Shown here piece after piece: positions 13,501 through 26,399 of a stretch of 64,000 bases of DNA; within the stretch, counting starts at the first letter, position 1, and the number at the start of each line of letters is the position of its first letter. Where the stretch lies: the NCBI RefSeq assembly GCF_022539315.1, contig NC_066343.1, positions 50,453,973 to 50,517,972 on the forward strand, written 5' to 3'. The notes under the pieces are model-generated. The model did no database searches. It saw only the letters and a program-made list of their open reading frames with translations, and was not told the origin of the DNA. The DNA is from Serinus canaria. Taxonomy: Eukaryota > Chordata > Aves > Passeriformes > Fringillidae. The position numbers and the translations under genes were made by a program.

Positions 13501-16500
13501 ACCAGATTTTAAAAGGTGTCCAACTTGTGATTTGAAATTCTAAATTCAATATTTAAGTGCACAGGTTTTGTTTATGTGATTTATTATTGGCATTCAAAAA
13601 CATATCAAGTAGATGTGAGTCTAAGAGTCTAGCATAAAAGTCCTGTGCTAATTCTTCCAGCCTCTGACCTGCCTTCGATGAGTTGCCCCATCTGCCTTAC
13701 TTTAGTAGGTCAGGTGTTTATTTTGTCCCAAAGTCATACGTTTAAAGAAAACAGTGATCTATTGCTGTTGGATATAAACTCTGTAGTTTAATATTTATCC
13801 TTCTCTTACAGTTTTTATCTGATTATAGGAATGGATTATGCTAAAATAAACATAAATGCTCAATAAAATAACTTTCTATGTAGTATAGGGTTACTACTGT
13901 TAAAAATTTTGAGGCTGAGATGTAGCCAAACACAGAGCTTCCAACAGTCTATAAAACTTTCCCTTTTATGAGATGACATTTTCCGGAATTAATAGGGTAC
14001 TCCTTGGGATTTGAAATGGGCCACAATGGTATATTGCAACAAATTATTTAAAACCTACCAGCTAGTAGGCTACTAGTTAAGCTTTGTGAAAACTCACAAG
14101 AAGACTCTTTCAGCTACCAGCCTCAGCCTTACATGCTTACCTTGTCACATCGCACCCAAGGAAAAAAAAATTATGTTCATATATAATTATGCTACATACA
14201 AATTGTCTGTAGGCCTCTAAGAAAACAGATTTTTTTTTTTTTTTAAACTTCACTGCCTGGTTGGCTTTACTTCAGACAAGGCCTTTTCCAATTGGCAGAG
14301 CAGAGAGTGGTCTTTCCACCTGAAATCCACAGAAGTGTCCATCCCTAGTGGCCATGATCCAGACATGTGCTCTCCCCATCCACCCTGAAATCAGGGTCAG
14401 CATCATGTTACTGACTGTCCCCAGATAAAATCCACCCTGTTGAGATGAGCTGGGAGAGGGATACTTACCCAAGACTCTTTGGCAAGACTCAGGGTTGGAA
14501 ATAAATCCACAAATCCAGCCATGCATGATGTAGGAAAAAGCATGTCTGAGCAATTAGTTGTGTGGAGCTTCTCTGTCCCAAGCATCAAAAAAGAATAAAA
14601 ATTAACATAATTTTTTGGTATTCCAGTTAATAGACCTAAGACTCAATAGTTGGTGTTTAATGTGCTTTTTAAAATCAATTTTTAAAGACTGATATCTCCC
14701 AGAGAACTTAAAGAAAACAAGGCTATTTTAAATGTTTGTCATTTAATTTGAATTGGAGCATTGTTTAAAGGTTCTTTTTATTTCTTTAGGGTTTTGACTG
14801 TTGTTAGTTTAGTCCTTTTGAGTCTCACTCAGTTCTCTATTCTGGCTTTTCTGCAATTGAATATGAGATAAACATGATATATGAAATAATATGGATAACT
14901 GAAGAGCAAACTTTGTGAGCAACTACATATTTTAACAGAGAGTGTCCATACTGCTAGATTTCTATATTAATAGAACTTTTTGATTTCCTGCAAGGTATTT
15001 AGAAATTGAAGTATCTCATCCATGGTTCCATTCAGTGTTGAGGCTCAGTGTCTGAGATATGTGTTACCAAACCAGCTGCTGTGTACTAACTACAAACACA
15101 GTGCAGTCATTTTTGAGAAGGGTTATTAAAATACAGCCCTTCAATTTGAAACTGCAGGGAAATTGAAAGTTAACACAATAGACGTAAATCACAATTTAAC
15201 CAGGACAACATGGAGTAATCTCTTTTTATTGTGGAAAGTGCTGAGGACTTTTAGTCAAAGCTCTGAATGCAGGATTTTTTATTAGCTTGCCTGATTGCAA
15301 ATCCTTGCTTCAATTAACAATCTGTTACTACTGCATTATCAGCAATAAGTTTTTGGAATAACATGTTAACAACTTCTATGTGGTTAAAAGCTGTTGTGCT
15401 GGTCAGGTAGTTTCACTAGAAGCTCCACAAAACAGTGGGGATGTTTGAGTGTGGCAATACATTTTTAAAGAGAAATTGAAAGACATGTTTGTTACATGAT
15501 GTATTTAGTATGAAAGAGCAGTAAAGGCTTTAAAAAAACCTTAGACCTTCTATTTTTCTAGCACAGTTTATTTATTTTTAGCTCTGTTTCATGTTTTCTA
15601 CAGCATCTGAGTTCAAACTAACTATATATTAACACACTCATCACTTCAAATTTGAAAGAATATTGTTTGGAGACTTTCTTGGCGCTAATTTTTCATTTGT
15701 CTTCCAGGCAAGGGGAAATTTAGGTTCCCTGTTTCTTGTTCAGCTTGCATATGCATGAAAGATCAAGCATAGTCTGTCTCTAGTTGTAGGAAGGAATTTT
15801 TCACATGGGTGTTTAATTAGGAATAGTGGGATGAAATTAAGAAAAGGAAAATTTAGGATAGATGTCAATAATACCTCTGTGACAGCAAGACATTTTGAAT
15901 TGTGAAACAGTCTTCAAAAGCAAAAGCTGGAAACTACAGTACTTAGAACTTTAAGGGTGACTGGACAACTATGTAGTGGAAATTATAACACAGGAAACAA
16001 GCAAGCCATGTGGGCAGAAAGGCTTGCGCCTTTCTGTAACACCCGAGATGACTCCTGTATTCCACATCTGCATTTCATTGCATGGAACTGCAGCAGCTCA
16101 GTGCTGCAAGTTGAGGTCTGCCCAGAATTGACAACCTGTAGCAGGATGAGCACATGAGCCTTCTACAGCCATTGGGGAACCATGACAAAGCTGGGGACAC
16201 TGGGAATGCAAAGACATGCACCAGGCCACCTCTCGTCTTTCTTGATTGATGTACAGGAGCACAGCTCTGTCTCGTCACTGGTAGAGTTCCATAAATGCAT
16301 GTATCTCCTTGCTGTGTCATCCCACTACTGAGGGAAAGGTGGAAAACTAACATCAAGGTACTTTGCTTGGAGCCTGTTCTCTGGTGGTGAAAGTTAACTA
16401 TAGGAAATGTGTAAGTATACAAAATCCTAGTAAAACTGATGAAAATACCCATGCTGCTACCTCTGATTCCGACTCCTAAATGAACTTTGCAGAGTTCAGA

Positions 16501-19500
16501 GCACTTTTTCTCAAAACCAAAAATTTTTTGCCCCCCTCTTCCTGAACTAGAACTATTGTGGAACCAAAAATACAAAAGGAAAAGACTGAAATACCTGCAC
16601 TGGGGCAGTCCCTGTTAGGGAGAAAGATGTGGCTTATCTGATGCTGTGAGCATGTTGTAAGCCTTCCCATTTTGTTTGCCAGCTCCTGTTCTTTGACTTC
16701 TTTGACTACTTCACAGAAGTACAGGGGTCAATCTAGCACTTCACAGCAAACCAGTTATTGCACTGTATACTATGAAAATCACTGCTGTTCCTCTGGAAAT
16801 TGTTTAAAATTCATGGGTCATTGATGAGTGAGTGGTTGTTTTGCTCCTGGATGTGCTCTGCAGTATGTCAGTGGTTATCTAAATATGACCCCTAGTGTTC
16901 AACATGCATGACAATAATTTCAGAAAATTATTGTCCTTGCTAAACTTCCCTTAAGAAGAGAGTCATCTTTTCTGATTATCCCAATATCTTACCTAAAAAA
17001 AAAAAATTTGTAAATTATTCCTGGTCATAAAGTTAAATTTGTTGAAGATATTGCTTTCAAAGCACAAAATACTGGAGACTCGCTTGAGAATTTTAGAAAC
17101 AATTGTTACTGACTGGAACTAATCTACATTGAAAATTTATATTCCTGTCTGCATGGAAAAATGGTAGAGCATCAGTGGAAATAGTTGCATATTTCTATGC
17201 ACTGCATTAAGGACAGTGATGAAGACTTTATAGTACAAGATGGCTGCTGAGAAAGGGCTTCTTTATTTTTTGTTTTGTTCTTGGACATGCCACTAATTTT
17301 CTGGTATGTTTTTCATTTGGTCATTTAACCTCTGTGTCCTTGTGTTTTCATCCATGCACAGACACATTTTCTTGTATGAGATTTGTGAGGTTTAACAATT
17401 GTCTGTAAAGTCGCATGACATTTGAAAAAAAAGCAAAATAAAACTGAATTATTACCTGATATTTTTTAATTATAGGAAAAGTCTGAGAGAAACTCTACAT
17501 CTATTCCATTTGCTTTAAACAATCTGAGACACAGCATGGCACCATAGGCTGCAGAAGAGTGCAAGGCCACTAGATAACACTGTGAGTTGCATTAGGTTAA
17601 GGGAGGAAGGGGAAAGGTGCAGTGCTTCAGTGTCCAGGCTGCAGATGTTTAACACCTGCTCTGCTTTGAGCAAGGATTGACGCCTTTTAACTTCTGCTTT
17701 GGCGATGTTTCTTTCTTCCTGATACTTGCGATATTGCCACGTTTTTTAGAAGGACAAACAGCAACAATATGGTCAAAACAGAGGTCACAGAAAACTTAGG
17801 AATCAGCAGTGACAACCTGCTTTGCAATGCAGTTCTTTGCTGATTGTTTTACAGTATGCGAGTCTGTGGATACAAACAAACAGTTTATCACATCGTGACA
17901 GAGAGGAACATGCATGGCATGTATTGTGAAAACATGTAATAGAGCCTCCTGCTTCCTGATTGTCTTTGTTAGCTCTGAGCACACAAGCCTCTTGTAAACT
18001 CTACTACTTTGCATCTTGTTCAGATATGGAATAGCTCCAGCAGGATCATTTCCCATCTCATCTAAGTGCCTTAAGCAGTAATGCATATCTTGGATGTGCT
18101 CTCAAAACCCTGTGGTTTATTTGCTTGTGTATTGTTATCACCAGAAAAATCAATGTCACTCCAGCTCTGGCCTACAGATCCCTTTTACAGTATGCTATTT
18201 CTTACTGTCTCATAAGAGGCAGCACACTTTGTTGTTATGTAAATGTTTATTTGTGCCCATTAAATTTAATCTCCCTGGTAGGAAAGCATGCATCTCCTGG
18301 GGGCAGAAATAATATATTATTTTTAATTTCATCGCCATATTCCTCTTAGTGCTTTTGAGCTTAAAAAAGGAGTGCTGCCATTTCCCAGTGTTCCCATCTT
18401 ACTTGCCTATGTCAGTGAGACAGTAAACGGGCCCAAACTGTTGCTTTGAAAAGCTGGTGGTGGATGTTGTAAAGGCTTTTTTCTTTACAGCTTTTTCCTT
18501 GATCCCTCCTGACACAAATGGGGATGAACCACAGGGGCATGCACATACCTTGCTTTTATATGTGAACAAGTTTGTGCTTGAAGCTGGGGTAAGCATGGTG
18601 TTCAAGGCTGGAGTTCATTTTTCCAGTTAACATAACTTGTGTCCTTTCTGTCTGAGGATAAAGCTCGTTTTGGGTGCACACAATGTGAGAATCTCTTGCT
18701 TCCTTACAACATTCAGCTCAAGGGTCCCATCCCTCAGACAGCCTGTGGCACCAGAGTCAGAGCAGGGAATTGTCACCAAGGACATAACTTATGACTTTCC
18801 CTGCAAGGAAACATTTTGGTGCAGGTCCAGAACCAAAGGGTCAGCAAGGAAGATAACCAACCCACCCTGATGATCTCTCCTGCCCTGCCCTGACACAGTT
18901 CTAGTACAGATGGTCCTGGTGCCCCAGTGTGAATGCAAGTGTAAAAATGAAGACCAAGAAGGGCCATGATATAACTTTAGGAGAGGGCACAAAGCCACAG
19001 ACAATGGGGAGGGGGGGCATTTCCATCAGTAGGACATCCAGGGTTCACCGTGGTGGGTCACATAAAGTGAAGGAGCATCAGCTGCACGGGATGGCAGCTC
19101 CAAGGCCAACTCTTATGTAACCATGAGAATATAGCTGGGACCTATGGTTCAGATAAGATCTTTTAGGGGCATGCAGTCTGCTGCAAAAATGCAAAATTGT
19201 TTGGTCAACCACAGGCTCTGACTTTGCCATTGAATGAAAACCTGCTATGGGTTTCAAAGGGAGCAGTAAATGTCCCTCCTCTCTTTCTCTTGCTTTGACC
19301 AAGGATCATGAAAAACACTCAAAGCAGCAGCAAAATTAACACATTCAGTTGCTATCAGCAGAATCTGCAGCTCTGTGTTCTGTCTCCCAGGCAGAGCACA
19401 GCAGGAAGCCAGCAGTGGTTTTCTGCATGCCAAGCATTCCCAAACATTGTGGAAAAATTTTCCCATCCTTTTTTTCCCAAAGCTGCCTGTTTTCCAAGCA

Positions 19501-22500
19501 GTGATTGAGTGCTGGCAGTATGTTTCTGAGTGTTTGGATGTGAGCAGACCTGTTTGTGCTGATGCACTGCAAGGTGAAAGCTATTTTTTGTTTTCAGAGG
19601 ATAAAAATGGCAGTTTCAGTTCACCTTCTCAGTCCAGAACTTCTACTGCTGATGAGTGTTAAACAAACTGTGGGTATACCTGTAACTATTGCCATTATTG
19701 CTGGTCTTTCCAAAAGTCCTACATTCGCTTCCCCTCACACCCCCATAGAATTACTGGGGTTTTTAAATATTTTTCAGTTTGAAATAAAGTGTGGAATTTG
19801 GAAAAGTTGTGAAAACAGCTGTGCTGCTCTCTGATTTGTCTGTGCCATTGCCCTTGTGCTGAGTGTGCCTGGTTCTTGCACAGTTCAGTCACAGCATTTA
19901 CATTATGCTTACCCTGGTCAGGGCCTGATAATGGCAATAGTTGTGGCTCCACATGATTTCAAGGCTGGGTGGAAAATGTTATAGCAGAGACAGGTCATAT
20001 AACATCCCATGCTGGTACTGTAAAGCCATGATCTCTCATGTCCAATGACTGGAATTGCCTCTAACATTTAGCAAAATTTTGTTTCTGTCATCACAGGTCT
20101 GGTGAGAATCTGGCCATGCTATGTCTCTATCACTGGAGGGGTTGTGAGATCTGTTGTCTCAATAATCTGCTGTCCACAGCAATCTCCCTGCCTGTCCCCG
20201 ACAATCTTTAGCACACTGGAAAAATCAAAAGACTCAGTTTATGTATTAAATTTGGAGGACTGAAGATAAAAATTCTGCTACATACTGAATGGTTTAACGT
20301 TTAGAGGCAGACAAAACACAAAAAATATAGCAGCAAAAAATATCTAAGGTAAATGTCCACTTCTTTTAAAAAGTTTGGTTTGATTTGTTTGCTTGCTTGT
20401 TTTCCTGCTGTAGTGCTTTCACACTCCCAGAGGTTTTAATAGAACTTCTGAAATCTGCACTTTGGCCCTGCAATTAGAAGAAGGAAAAGATAATTTGAGT
20501 GGACGGATTTTTTATTTTAAGTTTGATTGAAAGGGTCTGCTCATATAAATTAAGCTGTGCTGACTTATACTAGAATATCTGGCCCAACAACTTAGTATAA
20601 CATCACAGATGGCATATTATCTGTGATCTGACAGTCATTTGCTATTCCATTATGGTGCGAACCACAGTTCGTTAAATAAGACATAAAAACTACAGTTTTC
20701 TCAAGTTCCAGAAAAATGAACAGATGAATTCTGAAAATAATGAACTACAAAGATAGAGTGGTTATGTTCAGCATTAATAATAGTGAAAAAAGGATTTGCA
20801 TCCTAAGCAGAGCTTCTGTATGTCTTTCTGCAAGAGATTGATGGTACAGATAAAACCTAATGTCACAGAGAACAGGATTTCCTTGAGCAATACAAATGAG
20901 AAAGACATGCTATTAGAGCAGCATTGCATTCAGTCAGAAGGTCAGGTTCAGTGTAATGTTTTCCAATGAGCAAGATCTGAAGTTATATAGTTCTGAGCCT
21001 GTACATGTCACAAACAATGTAGAACTTCATTGGCATGCATTACCTAGGCTTGTGTACAGAGTACAGCCTGGAAACAGGACAAATGCAGATCTTAGGAGTC
21101 TGAGGGCTTTGTGGTAAAGCTTCTGAGATACTGTCAAACCTGGCTCTGAGCCCAGCAGGTACCTGGGTATAAAAGTGATGGAGACGTAACTGCATGGAGA
21201 GACTCAAAAAATGAAAAAAGAGAGAAAGGAGCTCAAGCACTCCAGGGCAGCCACATTTCCCATCAGGTCACAACATAAGATAAGCAGTGGTAGAAGAAAA
21301 ACAACCTCTGAGGAATCAGAGGCTACTGCTGTTCCTGTCCCAGGTCCCAGCAATGGTCCTAGGAACCATTATTTTTTTTAGGCAGGCAACCATAAAGTTC
21401 CCCTTTCTCACCTGGATGTTACAGAACAACTTGGTAAAAGAATCTCTGCACAGAATTACAAAAACAACTTAAGATGACTGTAGAGGAGAATGAATGCTTT
21501 CCCTCTCAAAAGAAAATATCAGTCAGCAAAAGGATAAAAAAAAGTTATTTTGCTGAGAGCACCTCAGATCACGCATCCTTCTGTTTACTGAAGCATATTT
21601 AGCATAAGTCTATGTAGGTAGTAAAAAGAAGTTTAAAAAGGTAAAAAAAAAAGTTATGTAGTCCATCACTTTTGCTGGATGGGAAAACAAGGTAAATTTT
21701 CCATATTTATTTTACTTCTGTATTTTTCTCTTCTTTTCTTTATACTTTCTGCTGTTCCCTTCAGTTTTGCTTGACCTTGCTTGGATCCTTTGAGCCTCTT
21801 CATGTCCATGTCACGACAGAATAGTCCAGGCACAAAATCTGAGATTTCACTCCCAGTGTAACAGAATGAGTGCTTGCTGAGGGAAGCATCTTCATCTTTC
21901 AGATCAGATCTCCTGCAATCACAAAATATAACAGGCCTGAAACCATCCATCCACAAACCTAAGTGTGAATTGTTATAAAATTAGCCACACAAGGAAACAT
22001 ATACCTGTACCTGGGTGTGCATGTGCACATTTTAGACCAATGGAGAATCACCAGATTTGAAGTTGATCATTTTTTTGATTATTGAACCTGTTTCTTTACT
22101 TCCTATTGCTCCGAGAAAAGCACTGTATCTCAAGCTCAAGTCATAGAGGTAAACAACTGAATGTCAATGTCATCTTTCTATGCTAGAGATACATTGTCAT
22201 TTTTTAATTTCATTATCACTTTTTCTCCTTTTCATTATTCTCTTTTTATAAGAATGTTAGAAAATATCTAAAGGAAACATTTCAATTTTTTATCGATTAA
22301 CAAAATTACCATAATCTTAGCTTTACAGCTAAGAGAAAAGACTATATTGATGGTAATATGTGCTGCACTGTGCCAAGTCTGAAAGTCAATCCTTTAGCAG
22401 TCAGCATTTAAAGTTCAATTTTAAGGTAAATCTGAGGGGTTTTTTTTAAAAAGACCTGGTGGATTATTTTTCATTCATCTTGAGTGAGATGTAGAGTTGG

Positions 22501-22708
22501 GGGCACCTTCAGTGATCATAGTGGGGGTGTGGGTAAATACTTAGCTTCCTGTCCACCCCTTCCCTTACAGACACTCACCTCTGACTATTACATGAAATTT
22601 GCTTTAGAAATACCTTTGGAACAACAAGGTACAAAACCACAGGGGAAGTCTTGTAATATTTTCTTCAGAACAGCTGCATACGATTTTCTCTGTCACTGCC
22701 TGGGAAAG
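10575..22708. other. AT-rich non-coding stretch, no gene recognised
   Basis: I see no recognisable exon, RNA gene or transposon in this 12-kb stretch. Short frames of 60-166 codons occur, the longest at 16075-16575 on the minus strand, none with a recognisable domain. A polar minus-strand frame at 21666-21956 follows a splice-acceptor-like pyrimidine/CAG context and is the least unlikely exon candidate, but it matches no family I know. A perfect hairpin with 11-bp arms lies at 16910-16935. Confidence 0.55.
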
Positions 22709-23331
22709 TGTCCTAGGGTGACATTATGATGCTTGTATCCCCAGTCTAGTGTTCTGCTTATGCTGGCTATTATATTTCGTGCCTTCAAGACTGGCTCTGA
22801 GAGCAAAGGTGGGGAGAAGAAGAAGCACGGAGTTTGTTATCAGGGATTGCACCCACTCCTCCCCATTCAGCTGGAACCCAGAACTCCACTGTGGTGTCTG
22901 GGCACAGATGGGGCAGAACACAGCACTGTGTTGGTTTTTAGTTAGTTTAGCTAGCTGAGGCAGAGAAGTGCCCTGGACTGGTTTTCTTTCCCTTTCCTTG
23001 GAACAGTTCGAACCTGCTCCGGACTGGGACTCAGGGAAACACTGAGAGCTCACCCTTTGTGACCTTCTGGGGCCTCCTCTGGGCAGCAGCCTTTCCCAGC
23101 ACTGGAGGGACTGATAACAGAGCAGCCACCCACAGGAGAGACTTTCTGAATTTGTCACCTGGTACTGTTCACTTTTTGTGCTGGTTAGTGCTTTGCTTGT
23201 TAAATAAACCGTTTTTTTCCACTTCTCTCGGAGAAAATTCTTCTCGAACTGGTTGCAGGGAGGGGCCATGTGGGTTTGCTTGGGGGGGCACTTTTGGAGG
23301 TTTTCTCCTAAATTTGCCCTAAACCAGGACA
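22709..23331 (+). mobile_element. Solo LTR of an ERVL-like endogenous retrovirus, plus strand
   Basis: The block begins TGTCCTAGGG and ends CCAGGACA, giving the retroviral TG...CA ends and a 6-bp terminal inverted repeat (TGTCCT/AGGACA). A polyadenylation signal AATAAA sits at 23203-23208, about 130 bp from the 3' end, followed by a T-rich stretch, as expected for an R/U5 boundary. The block is clearly GC-richer than its flanks. No gag, pol or env sequence adjoins either side, so this is a solo LTR left by recombination between two LTRs. GAAAG precedes the element (22704-22708) and also occurs at 23336-23340, four bases past the end; this is a possible but offset target-site duplication. The ERVL assignment is inferred from ends and layout, not from a database match. 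Confidence 0.85.
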
Positions 23332-24534
23332 TCTAGAAAGTCCTTCAGAAGGCAGTCCCCTCAGACTTTCACAATCTGAAAGATCTCAGATTCATTTCTC
23401 ATTATTTTCTTTCTGTAGCTTCTTGTTGTTTCGGTTGATTGGGGCTTTTTGATTTGACTTTTGTCCTGCAAAGCAATCCAAGTGACCAAGTTCAGAAAAT
23501 GTGCTTAGCCATTAGAAGAAAAGCAAGAGTCCAAGTGTCCAGGTTCTGTGTCCCAGTCAGGCACTGACTCAACTTGGGTGATTCATGTCATTCCTCATGT
23601 TTCATTTTCTTCCTTATACAACAAAACTACTTAGTTCTAGACTGTTGTCTCAATGCTTAATTTATTCATGACCACGAAGACCTTAAAATCATGAAACGAA
23701 GAGCATCAGGTAAATGCAACGTTACTAATGTTCTCCTTACTTATTATTCACCATAACTGAGAATGGAATGAAATTCAAATGTTATGATTAAATCGTGTTG
23801 CTAAAAATAGCTAAGAAGTGTATTTCTAAACTTATAACTTCAAAGTTGTCTCTTTTCCTTGAATACAAAGAACAGATTTGACCTGCAAAAATTAGGGCCT
23901 GACTCAGTCAACCCACCTGCACGTAGGTAAATGCACTGTGATGGAGCAGTTAACTAGATGACAAAGCCAAATTAGATCCTTAATATTTTCTCCTTCCTGC
24001 ACTGAGGTTTGTATTTCATTACATTAATTTAAATATTCTGGTGTGTATTATCTCTTTGAACCATATATACAATTGATGTTAATGAGACTTCAGATGTCAC
24101 ACCACACCACAAAGCTACTACAGGCTATTAGCTTTGAGTCTATCAGTATGATTTCCACCTGAAAAGTAGTACACTATATTTTTAGTCTAAGTAGGCTCTT
24201 TGTATAAGAATTTCTTGACTGATTTTCATATATTTCACTGATTGCCAACCATTCTTATTTTGTGTGTTTGATGAAGTGCTGCTAAACTCCTGCATGCTTG
24301 ACATTAAATTATATCGTGGATATATTGAGAAAGGAAACTATCCCATTTAGATTAAATAACATTACTGCTTTGAAAAGTTATCCAAATTTGACAGAATAAC
24401 AATTTCACTAAAGCTATTATACTTTAGAAGATGAGATGACAGGAATTCTGAAGCTTACTGTATGTGTACTCAGGCTGACCTGATGGCTCTTAATCTGTCA
24501 GTTTAGTGATATCAATTATGGAAAAAAGTAACAG
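23332..24534. other. Non-coding stretch, nothing recognised
   Basis: Sequence between the solo LTR and the GATT microsatellite. No open frame of note and no recognisable repeat was found. The composition returns to AT-rich immediately after the LTR. Confidence 0.6.

Positions 24535-24577
<43 letters not shown>
24535..24577 (+). repeat. (GATT)n microsatellite
   Basis: About ten uninterrupted GATT units, decaying into GATAGATATG at the 3' edge. The minus-strand reading gives a short Asn-Gln-Ser-Ile peptide repeat with no coding significance. Confidence 0.95.
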
Positions 24578-25229
24578 AGATATGAGTTGGACATGACCTC
24601 GAGCTGACTGGAATAAGTGAGTAGACCTGGACTGGGTTCTGAGCAGAGACTTTGCACTGAGATGGCATTTGGAATCTGATACTTCATACTCTTTGTCCCT
24701 GACAACACTGGAAAAGGGCTTGCCATGTTCTTGGAAAAAGTCTGGGAGAAAAGTGGCCCAGAAACCTTCTTTCAGTTGAAGGTTTACATGTCTTCTTTGT
24801 CCTCTTTATACTTAGGGAACATTTGTATCCCACTTCAAGTCTACACTGAAACTTTTGCAATTGCATTTTCATTTTGAAGTGTTGGTGACTGAAGGAAAGA
24901 CCAGAGAATGAGATCTAACTGTACAGAGGGGTTCCCAAGTTCAGGAGCCCATCCAGCAGCCCCCAGGTCTCATCACAACCCTGAAGCCATTGGACAACCA
25001 AGAGGGACATGGCAGTGCAGTGAGGACATGGCACAGCAGTGAGGGCAGGGCAGGGCAGGGCAGTGAGGGAAGGGCAGTGAGGGCAGGGCAGCTTCTGCAG
25101 GCAGGGCAGGCAGGAAGGGCTGCCCTCTGACCGTCTGAGAGTAGCTGGTTGAGCTGGGAAACAGACCCAGTAGCTGGTAAGGAAGAACAAAGAGGTCCTT
25201 TCAGTCTTTTTAGCATACTAGATTAGGCT
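24578..25229. other. Non-coding stretch upstream of the large CR1
   Basis: No gene recognised. The last 250 bp become GC-richer and contain a GGGCA-rich minisatellite. Part of this could be the 5' untranslated region of the CR1 that follows; the true 5' end of that element cannot be fixed by eye. Confidence 0.5.
25016..25115 (+). repeat. GGGCA-rich minisatellite
   Basis: Imperfect units built on GGGCA and CAGTGAGGGCAGGG recur across about 100 bp, including several direct GGGCA copies in a row near 25047-25062. The array is degenerate at both edges. It lies just upstream of the CR1 start and may belong to that element's 5' region. Confidence 0.75.
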
Positions 25230-25238
25230 TCCTCAGCT

Positions 25239-26328
25239 ATGGTATTAACATGCCCTGGAGCTCAGTCCCATGTAGCTGTGAGGGCCACTGAGTCAGCCGT
25301 GTCAGAGGCCTGTAGACAGACAGACCCACTGATGGTAGGTGCAGCTCTCCAGATCACTGGCTCCTGGGAATGCCTGCTGCCACTCCATGAGGCTGGGGCA
25401 GAAAGTCTGCCGTGGTTGAGGAATTGTGTCACCAGGTTAATGAGCTACAGGAAGAAGTGAACAGGCTGCATAGTAATCAAGTGAACCAGTTATTTTCAGA
25501 GATGTTATTACCTTAAGACTCTCAGGAGTCTTAAACCTCCATTTTAGTGGAGAAGCAGGTGGACTCCGAACCCTGCAGGGGAATTTGTCAAAGGGCTGTT
25601 AGCAAAGGGTCTGTTAAAGATGAAAGCTGGAAGCAGGTCGTGGCACATACCAGGAGGAAGGTTCCTCCTCCTTCCCGGGATTTGACAAAGAGGACTTTTA
25701 CATTCCAAACAGTTATGAGGCTCTGCAACAAGAAGACAGCCGATGAGGTGGGTGAAGGTCCATCTGGAATTCTGGAGCCTCCTAAAATAATGCCAACTGT
25801 ACCCCACGTCATGATCTCCTCTGTTAAGAGGAAAAGAAAGGTAGTTTTAATAAGAGACTCCCTTCTAAGGGGAACAGAGAGCTCAACATGCAAACCCTAA
25901 ACTCACAGGGAAGTCTGCTGTCTCCCAGGTGCTTCAGATGAGGGACATCACTGGAGAACTCTCCTGTCTAATAGGGCCCTCTGATTACTATCTGCTATTA
26001 ATTGTTCAAATCAGAAGTGAGAAAATTACAAATAGAAGTCTGAGGGCAAAAAAAGAGACTTCAGGGCCCTGGAATGATTGGTAGAGGGATCAGGAGCACA
26101 AGCAGTGATTTCCTCAATTTTTCCAGTAACAATGAATAATATTGCTAGGACTCGGCAGATATGTGAAGTCAATGCACGGCTCCAAGGTTGGTGTCAGAGG
26201 AAAAAGTTTGTGTTTTTTGACCGTGGGATGATCTATTCAACACCTGAGATGGGACACACCTACCTCAAATGGGGAAAATAGTTGTAGCACAGGCTCTAGC
26301 AGAGCTTGTTGACAAGGCTTTAAGCTAG
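25239..26328 (+). pseudogene. CR1 ORF1 remnant: coiled coil plus SGNH/GDSL esterase
   Basis: CR1 ORF1 encodes an accessory protein that in several CR1-like families carries an esterase domain. A heptad-like segment VEELCHQVNELQEEVNRLH lies at about 25417-25475. The esterase catalytic-serine block reads VVLIRDSLLRG at 25841-25873; the family normally has Gly-Asp-Ser, and here the Gly is Arg (codon 25853-25855). A TAA stop interrupts the frame at 25898-25900. A later block runs from about 26078 (SGAQAVISSIFPV) through RQICEVNARLQGWC. The Asp-Gly-Thr-His block is preserved at 26248-26259, but in a different frame, and that frame closes at TAG 26326-26328. So the catalytic Ser and His codons survive while the reading frame is broken at least twice. 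The start codon is uncertain. Confidence 0.85.
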
Positions 26329-26399
26329 GTTATAAGAGAGGAAGTGTCAAAACCAGTGATGAACAATGGGATGGTATGCCAAAACGTGAGGAAATGAGC

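Noticed and set aside
16075..16575. 166-codon minus-strand frame
   Set aside because: No recognisable domain, no splice or promoter context, and the peptide composition looks like translated non-coding DNA.
24490..24726. Minus-strand frame with an Asn-Gln-Ser-Ile repeat
   Set aside because: Produced by the GATT microsatellite.
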